From Streptomyces griseoluteus (lineage in GTDB: Bacteria; Actinomycetota; Actinomycetes; Streptomycetales; Streptomycetaceae), in NCBI GenBank assembly GCA_000717735.1, contig JOBE01000073.1, positions 1-26,748 of the forward strand: 26,748 nucleotides of DNA. The letters run 5' to 3'. The translations under genes were made by a program, and so were the position numbers. Below, in pieces: positions 15,904-22,253 of the stretch. Below the pieces are notes generated by a model. The model did no database searches, was not told the DNA's origin, and worked only from the letters and a program-made list of their open reading frames with translations. Position 1 is the first letter of the stretch, and each line of letters begins with the position of its first letter.

Positions 15904-16107
15904 TCAGAGAGAGAGCGTTTGCTGGATCTGCTCCAGGACCCTCCCGACTCCCGGGTCGCCAGCTGTCGCGTGGGTCCCGCCGGGTCCGGCGATGAGCAGC
16001 AGGAGAGCGGTGAACGCGGCGACGGGCAGGGCGAGCGCCCACCAGGGCAGCCGGGTGTCGACGCCGGTCGGCAGGGGCCGGGTGCTGGTGTGCGTACGGG
16101 CCGACAT
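15904..16107 (-). CDS. Small single-pass membrane protein, 67 aa
   Basis: Not recognised as a named family. A Thr/Arg-rich cytoplasmic N-terminus (about 1-20) precedes one hydrophobic segment (WWALALPVAAFTALLLLIAG, about 22-41), then a short Gly/Ala tail ending in a helix (RVLEQIQQTLSL). ATG 16107 has GGAGG 5 nt upstream, which fixes this start over an in-frame ATG at 16221. It lies 35 bp upstream of the SixA gene on the same strand, so they may be co-transcribed. Confidence 0.7.
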   Translation of the reverse strand: MSARTHTSTRPLPTGVDTRLPWWALALPVAAFTALLLLIAGPGGTHATAGDPGVGRVLEQIQQTLSL

Positions 16108-16193
16108 GGCCGCCTCCGGGAGGATGGGGAACCGGTTTCCGCCGTCTCCAGCGGTGTTCTCCAACGTACGGAGCGGGAGGCCTCCGGCCCATC

Positions 16194-16235
16194 GGGTGAT
16201 CCACCCAGTTGACCCTGACACTCACCCCCTAGGGG
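16194..16235. repeat. Two short palindromes upstream of the 67-aa gene
   Basis: GGGTG-ATC-CACCC (16194-16206) and CCCCTAGGGG (16226-16235) are both perfect. They lie upstream of the 67-aa gene and downstream of the MFS unit. They may be regulatory sites or weak hairpins. Confidence 0.35.
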
Positions 16236-16263
16236 ATGCGGGGGTTGTCCCCACCCCCGGGGG

Positions 16264-16380
16264 TCACGGTGAGGCGATGGAGGCGATGACGGCGATGACG
16301 ACCGTGATGCCCAGCATCGCGCCGAGCACGAGGAGCAGCTTCTTCTGGCCGTTCGGGGGGTTGGGTTCGAGAACTGGCAT
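16264..16380 (-). CDS. 38-aa transporter-associated membrane microprotein
   Basis: A tiny protein: a Pro/Asn-rich start (MPVLEPNPPNGQKK) and one transmembrane helix (LLLVLGAMLGITVVIAVIASIA). It begins 17 bp after the stop of the MFS gene on the same strand. From memory this matches a small streptomycete family named SGM_5486 transporter-associated protein, found beside CynX/NimT-type MFS genes. It is probably co-translated with the transporter and may stabilise it; that role is inference. The start codon is ATG 16380, without a strong ribosome-binding site. Confidence 0.8.
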   Translation of the reverse strand: MPVLEPNPPNGQKKLLLVLGAMLGITVVIAVIASIASP

Positions 16381-16397
16381 GCCGACAGTCTCGCATC

Positions 16398-17660
16398 TCA
16401 GCATTCGTCCTCGACCGTCCGGTCCCTGCCCGCGAGGGTTCCGACGATCATCTGCGGCACCATCAGGCCGGCCATGAGCGCGATCGGCAGTCCCCAGCCG
16501 CCGCTGTGCTGGTAGAGCACGCCGACGAGGAGGGGGCCGGGGACCGAGATGAGGTAGCCGACGCTCTGCGCGAAGGCGGAGAGCCGGACGACTCCCGCGC
16601 CGGTGCGCGAGCGCAGGCCGATCATGGTGAGGGCGAGCGGGAAGGCGCAGTTGGAGACGCCGAGCAGCACGGCCCAGACCCAGGCTCCGGCCTCGGGGGC
16701 GAGGAAGAGCCCGGTGTAGCCGGTGAGTCCGCACAGGCCGAGCGCGACGACGATCGGGCCCTGGTTCTTCATGCGGGTCGCGAGGCGCGGGATGACGAAG
16801 GCGAGCGGGACGCCCATGACCATGGTGACGGCGAGGAGCACGCCCGCGGTGGTGGCGGGGACGCCGGCGTCGCGGAAGATCTGCGGCATCCAGCCCATGG
16901 TGATGTAGGCGCCGGTGGCCTGGAGGCCGAAGAAGCAGCCGAGGGCCCAGGCGGTGCGGCTGCGGGTGATGCGCGGCGGGGCCGTGGCCTCGGGGGCGGT
17001 GCGCTCCTTCGTACGGCCGGATTCGTCGCGGTCGCGCAGGAGCGGGATCCAGGGCAGGACGGCGAGTGCGGCCACGGCCGCCCACAGGCCGAGTCCGACG
17101 CGCCAGTCCCCGCCGAGGGCCTCGGTCATGGGGACGGTCGCGGCCGCGGCGACCGAGGTGCCGAGGGCGAGCGCCATGGAGTACAGGCCGGTCATGCTGC
17201 CGATGCGGTCGGGGAAGTACCGCTTGACGATGACGGGCATCAGGACGTTGCTGACGGCGATGCCCATCAGGGCGAGGGCGCTGGCGGCGAGGAAGCCGGC
17301 GGTGTCTCCGGCGAGGGGCCGGAGGACGAGGCCCGCGAGGATCGCGGCCATGCCCGCGCAGACGACGGCGGCCGGGCCGAAGCGGCGGGCGAGGCGGGGG
17401 GCCGTGATGCCGAAGACGGCGAAGCAGAGCGGGGGTACGGAGGTGAGGACGCCGGCGACGGTGCCGCTCATGTGGAGGCCCTGGGTGACCTCTTCGAGCA
17501 GGGCGCCGAGGCTGGTGATGGCGGGGCGCAGGTTCAGCGCGGCCAGGACGAGTCCTACGGTGACGAGGCCGAGGGTCCAGCGGTGCGTCGCTGCCGGCGG
17601 CGCGGTGGGCGTCGGGGCGGGGGTCCGGGTTCGTACGGCGGTCTTCGGCTCGTCAGGCAT
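16398..17660 (-). CDS. MFS transporter, CynX/NimT family
   Basis: A 420-aa major facilitator protein with about 12 transmembrane helices. After a Pro/Thr-rich N-terminal tail of about 28 residues, the first helix carries LVLAALNLRPAITSLGALL, typical of the CynX/NimT group, whose members move small compounds such as cyanate or nitroimidazoles. The substrate here is unknown. On the minus strand TATGAT (17667-17672) lies 6 nt before ATG 17660 and no ribosome-binding site is present, so the transcript is probably leaderless. It is divergent from a GntR regulator and followed by the 38-aa microprotein. Confidence 0.93.
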   Translation of the reverse strand: MPDEPKTAVRTRTPAPTPTAPPAATHRWTLGLVTVGLVLAALNLRPAITSLGALLEEVTQGLHMSGTVAGVLTSVPPLCFAVFGITAPRLARRFGPAAVVCAGMAAILAGLVLRPLAGDTAGFLAASALALMGIAVSNVLMPVIVKRYFPDRIGSMTGLYSMALALGTSVAAAATVPMTEALGGDWRVGLGLWAAVAALAVLPWIPLLRDRDESGRTKERTAPEATAPPRITRSRTAWALGCFFGLQATGAYITMGWMPQIFRDAGVPATTAGVLLAVTMVMGVPLAFVIPRLATRMKNQGPIVVALGLCGLTGYTGLFLAPEAGAWVWAVLLGVSNCAFPLALTMIGLRSRTGAGVVRLSAFAQSVGYLISVPGPLLVGVLYQHSGGWGLPIALMAGLMVPQMIVGTLAGRDRTVEDEC

Positions 17661-17666
17661 GAGGCC

Positions 17667-17672
17667 ATCATA
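17667..17672 (-). promoter_or_regulatory. -10 element of the MFS gene
   Basis: TATGAT on the minus strand, one change from TATAAT, ends 6 nt before the ATG. This fits leaderless transcription. The -35 region falls in the operator at 17685-17700. Confidence 0.6.
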
Positions 17673-17684
17673 GAATCATGGGAT

Positions 17685-17700
17685 GATTGGTTGTCCAATC
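17685..17700. promoter_or_regulatory. Probable GntR/FadR operator
   Basis: GATTGG-TTGT-CCAATC is a perfect inverted repeat of 6-bp arms. It overlaps another perfect one, ATCAT-GGG-ATGAT (17675-17687). Both sit in the 66-bp region between the divergent MFS and regulator genes, upstream of the MFS -10. Size and symmetry suit a GntR-family dimer. Confidence 0.65.
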
Positions 17701-17726
17701 CCGAACGAACTTCAGGAAGGTGTTCC

Positions 17727-18440
17727 ATGGCCCTCGGTCACCCCCGGCGCGCAGGCCTCTCCGACCAGGTGATCGCCGAGCTGCGGAACCAGATCACCTC
17801 CGGCGAGTGGCCGGTCGGTTCGCGCATCCCGACGGAACCCGAACTGGTCGAACAGCTGGGAGTGGCCCGCAACACCGTGCGCGAGGCGGTGCGGGCGCTC
17901 GCCCACAACGGGCTGCTCGACATCCGCCAGGGCTCGGGGACGTACGTCATCGCCACCAGCGAGCTGGCGGGCGTCATGCACCGCCGCTTCTCCGGCTCCG
18001 ACCCCCGGCACGTCGCGGAACTGCGCTCGACCCTGGAGTCCGCCGCGGCGCGGTTCGCGGCCCGGCGACGCACCGAGCGGGACCTGAAGCAGCTCGACGC
18101 CCTGCTCGTACGGCGCGAGGAGGCCTGGGAGTCCGGTGACGCGGAGCGGTTCGTGACCGCCGACGCGGCGTTCCACCACGCGGTCGTCGCCGCGTCGGGC
18201 AACGAGGTCCTCACGGAGCTCTACGCGGACCTGGGCGATCTGCTGCGGGAGTGGCTGCGCGACGACGTGGGGCAGGTGCTGCGGCCCGAGAACCACATGG
18301 ACCACGCGCGTCTCGTGGACGCGATCCGGGACGGTGACGCCGAGCGGGCCGGCACGGAGGCGGCCGGCTACCCCTTCATGTGCCTCAGGAACCCCGGACC
18401 GGAGCCGGCCGCGGAGCCTCGTCCGCCGGCTGGTGGGTGA
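17727..18440 (+). CDS. GntR-family regulator, FadR subfamily
   Basis: A 237-aa transcription factor. The N-terminal winged helix (about 12-75) contains QVIAELRNQITSGEWPVGSRIPTE and the recognition region ARNTVREAVRALAHNGLL with RQGSGTYV. A helical FCD ligand domain follows (about 95-215). Its metal/ligand residues are partly visible (D146, H150 in DAAFH; H193), but the final histidine usually near the end of FCD is not obvious, the protein ending in a Pro-rich tail. ATG 17727 has AGGAAGG 6 nt upstream. Divergence from the MFS gene and the operator suggest it represses that transporter and itself. Its 3' end overlaps the next gene antisense by 56 bp. Confidence 0.92.
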   Translation: MALGHPRRAGLSDQVIAELRNQITSGEWPVGSRIPTEPELVEQLGVARNTVREAVRALAHNGLLDIRQGSGTYVIATSELAGVMHRRFSGSDPRHVAELRSTLESAAARFAARRRTERDLKQLDALLVRREEAWESGDAERFVTADAAFHHAVVAASGNEVLTELYADLGDLLREWLRDDVGQVLRPENHMDHARLVDAIRDGDAERAGTEAAGYPFMCLRNPGPEPAAEPRPPAGG

Positions 18441-18795
18441 CCCAGGCGGACCGGACCTCCTTCCAGCAGCGGCCGGTGACCCGGCCGTAGTCGGCGGGGC
18501 CGACGTCCACCGGGGCGCTGTCGCTGTCGACGTCCCACCAGCGTTCGCACTCGACGTGGAGGCGGATCCGGTCGGTGCGCGGGTACGGGTTGTGGCAGTG
18601 GGCGGTGACGCGGGAGCCCTGGACGACGGTGCGGCAGGAGGCTCCGAAGTTCTCCGGCTCCCCGGTCGCCGGGGCGGCGGCGGGGAGCTCCTCGGCGGGG
18701 GCGGGGGCCGCCCGTACCTCGGCGGCCACGGCTATCCCGGTGAGCAGAACGGCGACGGAGGCGAAGGCGCCGAACCCGTTGCGTATCGCGTGCAT
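18385..18795 (-). CDS. Small secreted four-cysteine protein
   Basis: A 136-aa protein with an N-terminal signal peptide (about 1-30, FGAFASVAVLLTGIAVAAEVRA). The mature part has C54, C67, C83 and C110, enough for two disulfides, plus paired tryptophans (RWWDVD). I do not recognise the family. ATG 18795 has GGAGGAGG close upstream. It is convergent with the GntR gene, and the last 56 bp overlap that gene's 3' end on the opposite strand. It may belong to no operon, since a terminator hairpin separates it from fabI upstream. Confidence 0.75.
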   Translation of the reverse strand: MHAIRNGFGAFASVAVLLTGIAVAAEVRAAPAPAEELPAAAPATGEPENFGASCRTVVQGSRVTAHCHNPYPRTDRIRLHVECERWWDVDSDSAPVDVGPADYGRVTGRCWKEVRSAWVTHQPADEAPRPAPVRGS

Positions 18796-18910
18796 GCCCG
18801 TACCTCCTCCCCGTCCGTCACAGGAACCGCAGTAGCAGGAACTTCACGCTCTGCCCCAGTCTGGGGTGATTCGCGCGACTTTTCGAGTCGGGCAGGAGTT
18901 GCGGAACGGC

Positions 18911-18954
18911 GAGGGCCGTGTGCCGCCCGGTCGGGACGGGCACACGGCCCTCTC
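18911..18954 (-). terminator. Terminator of the fabG-fabI unit
   Basis: A 14-bp perfect stem, GAGGGCCGTGTGCC (18911-18924) with its complement (18939-18952), plus an inner CCCG/CGGG. It lies just downstream of the fabI stop on the minus strand. Confidence 0.85.
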
Positions 18955-18972
18955 TGCTGCTGTGGGGAGGTG

Positions 18973-19749
18973 TCAGGCGCCGATCGCGTGCAGGCCGCCG
19001 TCGACGTGGACGATCTCGCCCGTCGTCTTCGGGAACCAGTCCGAGAGCAGGGCCACGACGCCGCGGCCGGCCGGCTCCGGGTCCTCGAGCTTCCACTCCA
19101 GCGGGGAACGGCTGTCCCACACGGCGGCCAGCTCGCCGAAGCCCGGGATGGACTTGGCGGCCATCGAACCGATCGGGCCCGCCGAGATCAGGTTGCAGCG
19201 GATGTTCTGCTTGCCCAGGTCGCGCGCCATGTAGCGGCTGGTGGCCTCGAGGGCGGCCTTGGCCGGGCCCATCCAGTCGTACTGCGGCCAGGCGAACTTC
19301 GCGTCGAAGGTGAGGCCGACGACGGAGCCGCCCTCGGTCATCAGCGGCAGCAGCGCCGTCGTCAGCGACTTCAGGGAGAAGGCGGAGACGTGCATCGCCG
19401 TGGCGACGGACTCGAACGGCGTGTTGAGGAAGTTGCCGCCGAGCGCGTCCTGCGGGGCGAAGCCGATGGAGTGCACGATGCCGTCGAGCCGGTCGCCGAG
19501 GTGCTCGCGCACCTGGCCCTCCAGGCGGGCGAGGTGCTCGTCGTTGGAGACGTCGAGCTCGAGGACCTTGACGTTCTCGGGCTTGGGCAGCTTCTTGGCG
19601 ATGCGCTCGGTGAGCGACGGCCGCGGCCAGGCGGTGAGGATGATCTCCGCACCCTGCTCCTGGGCCAGCTTCGCGGTGTGGAAGGCGATGGAGGACTCCA
19701 TCAGCACACCGGTGATCAGGATGCGCTTGCCCTCGAGAATTCCGCTCAT
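18973..19749 (-). CDS. fabI: Enoyl-[ACP] reductase (NADH), InhA-like FabI
   Basis: A 258-aa member of the FabI/InhA family, which reduces trans-2-enoyl-ACP in the last step of each fatty-acid elongation cycle. Visible are the nucleotide-binding start GKRILITGVLMESSIAFHTA, HSIGF with S94, F148, and the active-site Y157 and K164 (WPQYDWMGPAKAALEA), matching the InhA layout. ATG 19749 has no clear ribosome-binding site and starts 5 bp after the fabG stop, so translation is probably coupled. Confidence 0.95.
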   Translation of the reverse strand: MSGILEGKRILITGVLMESSIAFHTAKLAQEQGAEIILTAWPRPSLTERIAKKLPKPENVKVLELDVSNDEHLARLEGQVREHLGDRLDGIVHSIGFAPQDALGGNFLNTPFESVATAMHVSAFSLKSLTTALLPLMTEGGSVVGLTFDAKFAWPQYDWMGPAKAALEATSRYMARDLGKQNIRCNLISAGPIGSMAAKSIPGFGELAAVWDSRSPLEWKLEDPEPAGRGVVALLSDWFPKTTGEIVHVDGGLHAIGA

Positions 19750-19754
19750 GGTGA

Positions 19755-20474
19755 TCAGTGACCCATGCCCAATCCGCCGTCAACCGGGATGACGGCTCCA
19801 GTGATGTACGAGGCGTCGTCGGAGGCGAGGAACTTCACCGCGGCGGCGATCTCCTCCGGCTGCGCGTAACGGCCCAGCGGCACCTGGGACACGATGCCCG
19901 CGCGCTGCTCGTCGGTGAGGACCGCGGTCATGTCGGTGGCGACGAAACCAGGGGCGACGACGTTGAAAGTGATGTTGCGCGAGCCGAGCTCACGCGCGAG
20001 GGAGCGGGCGAAACCGACCAGGCCGGCCTTGGAGGCGGCGTAGTTGGCCTGGCCCGCGGAGCCCAGCAGACCGACGACCGAGGAGATCAGGACGACGCGG
20101 CCCTTCTTGGCTCGCAGCATCCCGCGGTTGGCGCGCTTGACCACCCGGAAGGTGCCGGTGAGGTTGGTGTCGAGGACGGACGTGAAGTCCTCCTCGGACA
20201 TGCGCATGAGGAGCTGGTCCTTCGTCACGCCGGCGTTGGCCACGAGGACCTCGACCGGACCGTGCTTCTCCTCGATCTCCTTGTACGCCTGCTCCACCTG
20301 CTCCGTGTCGGTGATGTCGCACTTGACGGGGAGGCAGCCGAGCTCGACCAGGCCGGCCGGAGGCTCGCCGGAGCGGTACGTGATCGCGACCTTGTCGCCG
20401 GCCTCGGCGAACGCGCGGGCGATGGCGAGGCCGATGCCCCGGTTTCCTCCGGTGACGAGAACCGAGCGGCTCAA
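19755..20474 (-). CDS. fabG: 3-oxoacyl-[ACP] reductase
   Basis: A 239-aa short-chain dehydrogenase that reduces 3-ketoacyl-ACP in fatty-acid elongation. It has the cofactor motif TGGNRGIG (8-15), NAG (80-82), and the triad S132, Y145, K149 with YAASK. The start is TTG 20474 (translated MSRSVLVTGG), because AAAGGG lies just upstream. A longer frame to 20534 adds 20 residues outside the domain. fabI follows 5 bp later. Confidence 0.95.
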   Translation of the reverse strand: MSRSVLVTGGNRGIGLAIARAFAEAGDKVAITYRSGEPPAGLVELGCLPVKCDITDTEQVEQAYKEIEEKHGPVEVLVANAGVTKDQLLMRMSEEDFTSVLDTNLTGTFRVVKRANRGMLRAKKGRVVLISSVVGLLGSAGQANYAASKAGLVGFARSLARELGSRNITFNVVAPGFVATDMTAVLTDEQRAGIVSQVPLGRYAQPEEIAAAVKFLASDDASYITGAVIPVDGGLGMGH

Positions 20475-20632
20475 CGGATCACCCTTTCGATAGCGGTCTG
20501 GTAGCCGAAAACCTATCGGTATCGCCCTCGACATGAGGAATCGACCTCCGACAGTGGCGTAGGGGTGTCACTGTCGGGTCCCTACAGCTCGGAGGCGGAT
20601 CGGGGCGGCCCGTCGCCGTTCCGGGGCGCCGT
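20475..20632 (-). promoter_or_regulatory. fabG upstream region with inverted repeat
   Basis: This 158-bp region separates the HEPN-like gene from fabG. It has a 9-bp inverted repeat, CCGACAGTG (20548-20556) and CACTGTCGG (20569-20577), with a 12-nt loop. No U-tract follows on the minus strand, so it may be an operator rather than a terminator. A second pair, CGATAG/CTATCG, lies nearer the start. Confidence 0.45.
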
Positions 20633-22252
20633 CTAGCGAGCCCGCAGATCGGCCTGGGAGAGCTCGGCGCACAGGTCGTCGAGCGTCCGGTCGTACAACA
20701 CGGAGCGATGCGAAAGTACGTTTCTGGCCATTACCAGCAGCCTGAGGAGCCGCGCGTCGCTCTGCGGCAGCGCGACGGCTCCACCGATGTGGGCACGCAG
20801 GAGTTCCCCGACCTGGAGCTCCAGGAACGTGCGTTCCGGAGAGCCGCCCAGGTGGGCGGGGGGACGGTCCGCGTGGTCGGCGACGACGACGGCCGCCGGG
20901 CGGTTGAGGTGGCCGAGCGCCCGTACGGCGAGGTGCTGTCTGGCCTCTTCTATCCACGGGGTGAGGACCCGCTGCTGTGCCTGGGAGACCAGGGCGGTGA
21001 GGCGGGCCCGTGCGTCCGCGCCGGCCCCGTCCCCCTCGGACCCGTCCGTTCCGGCGGCGGGGTGCCAGACCCCCACGTGCGGTCGCAGCCGGCCCTCCCA
21101 GGAGACGACGGCGCCCCTGGCCCACGCCTGGCGGAGCTCCGCGCCGGGGCGCAGCAGGGCGCCGACCCGCCGCAGCGGCGGGCAGTCGGCCGGGGCGGGG
21201 CCGTGGCCCGCGGCGAGGCAGCGCCCGAGTGCGGCGCCGAGGGTGTGCTGCGCGCCGTCCCACTCCCCGGCGAGCCGCCGGGCGAGTTCCAGGTCGGGGC
21301 CGCAGATCTCGACCACGGTCTCGGACCGCACGGCGCGGCGGATCCGCTCCCGCAGCGGGTCCCGGTCGCGGCCGGAGGTGTCGGGTCCGTGGTCGAGGAT
21401 CGGCGCGACGGCGATGGCCGTGTCGAGTCTGCCGAGCGCGCCCCACCACCAGTGCACGGCCGTGTCGCCGAGGCCGTTCCTCAGTTCGTCGGGGAGCGAT
21501 TCCGGCAGGTCGCGGAGGCGGGCGACGACCAGGAGCCGGGGGCGCTCGCCCGGTGTGAGCCCGGCCGCCTTGACGGCGGCGGCGAGGAGGCGGAAGAGCC
21601 GCTCGACGGCGACGCCGCGCGGGCCGGTCCCCGCACGCGCGCCCGTGGCCGTACCCGCACTCGTACGCGTACTCCCGCTCGTACGCGTACCGCTGTCGTC
21701 CTCCGCCCACGCGCGGATGCCGACGACCGGGCGGCGGTCGCGGCCGGGGGCGACCAGGGTCGCGACGGCCTCGTCGGCGTCGACGGAGAGTTCCTTGCCG
21801 AGGCGGGCGAGGAGGCCGTGCGGGTCGTGCCGGGGACCGGCGGGCTGCCGGGGTGCCGGTACGCGGGGCGGGCGGCCGTCGAGGGACCAGCCGAGGTCGA
21901 GGTCGAAGCCGTCGTCGGGCAGGTCGAGATAGGGCAGCTCGTCGGCGTCCGCCCACCACTCCGCCGGCTCCCCGCCGTCCTCCCCCGCGAAGGGATCGTC
22001 CGCGAAGGGATCGTCCGCACGCGCGCGTGCGGAGGCCGGGGGCGGTACGTCGACGCGTACCGGACTGCCGAACAGGGCGCCCCGGTACAGCTCGTCCGCG
22101 AGCCCCGACTCCACCATGGCGTCGGTGACCAGCCACAGGCAGTTCCGTCCTGCCGCGAGGTCGGCGGTGACGCCGCGCAGCTGGGCCCGTACGCCCGGCA
22201 GGTCGTCCGGGCGCACGGCGGGCACGCCCGGACGGGCTTCCGCATGCGTCAC
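20633..22252 (-). CDS. Uncharacterised protein with C-terminal HEPN-like motif, partner of the NTPase
   Basis: 539 aa, not recognised as a named family. The N-terminal part alternates hydrophobic strands and helices (GRNCLWLVTDAMVESGLADE; PRLLVVARLRDLPESL; a striking WWW in VHWWWGALGRLDTAIAV; ETVVEICGPDLELARRLAGEW). It could be a degenerate P-loop fold; no Walker A is present. Two low-complexity linkers occur near residues 80-95 and 185-210. The last about 75 residues are helical and end in LLRLLVMARNVLSHRSVLY, where R510-N-x3-H515 matches the R-x4-6-H motif of HEPN RNases. GTG 22252 starts one base after the NTPase stop, with GGAG upstream, so translation is coupled. Nuclease activity is inference. 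Confidence 0.75.
   Translation of the reverse strand: MTHAEARPGVPAVRPDDLPGVRAQLRGVTADLAAGRNCLWLVTDAMVESGLADELYRGALFGSPVRVDVPPPASARARADDPFADDPFAGEDGGEPAEWWADADELPYLDLPDDGFDLDLGWSLDGRPPRVPAPRQPAGPRHDPHGLLARLGKELSVDADEAVATLVAPGRDRRPVVGIRAWAEDDSGTRTSGSTRTSAGTATGARAGTGPRGVAVERLFRLLAAAVKAAGLTPGERPRLLVVARLRDLPESLPDELRNGLGDTAVHWWWGALGRLDTAIAVAPILDHGPDTSGRDRDPLRERIRRAVRSETVVEICGPDLELARRLAGEWDGAQHTLGAALGRCLAAGHGPAPADCPPLRRVGALLRPGAELRQAWARGAVVSWEGRLRPHVGVWHPAAGTDGSEGDGAGADARARLTALVSQAQQRVLTPWIEEARQHLAVRALGHLNRPAAVVVADHADRPPAHLGGSPERTFLELQVGELLRAHIGGAVALPQSDARLLRLLVMARNVLSHRSVLYDRTLDDLCAELSQADLRAR
21660..21690. repeat. 18-bp period repeat in HEPN-like gene
   Basis: CTCGTACGCGTAC occurs at 21660-21672 and 21678-21690, 18 bp apart. 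It encodes a Thr/Ser/Gly/Arg linker with a six-residue period. Confidence 0.7.
21986..22015. repeat. 15-bp tandem duplication in HEPN-like gene
   Basis: CGCGAAGGGATCGTC is present twice in direct tandem (21986-22000 and 22001-22015). It encodes a repeated DDPFA pentapeptide. Confidence 0.85.
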
Positions 22253-22253
22253 C

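Noticed and set aside
18334..19761. 475-codon plus-strand frame over fabI
   Set aside because: fabI on the opposite strand is certain from catalytic residues; this frame is low-complexity.
20475..20534. Longer fabG start at ATG 20534
   Set aside because: TTG 20474 has a ribosome-binding site and gives the family's normal N-terminus MSRSVLVTGG.
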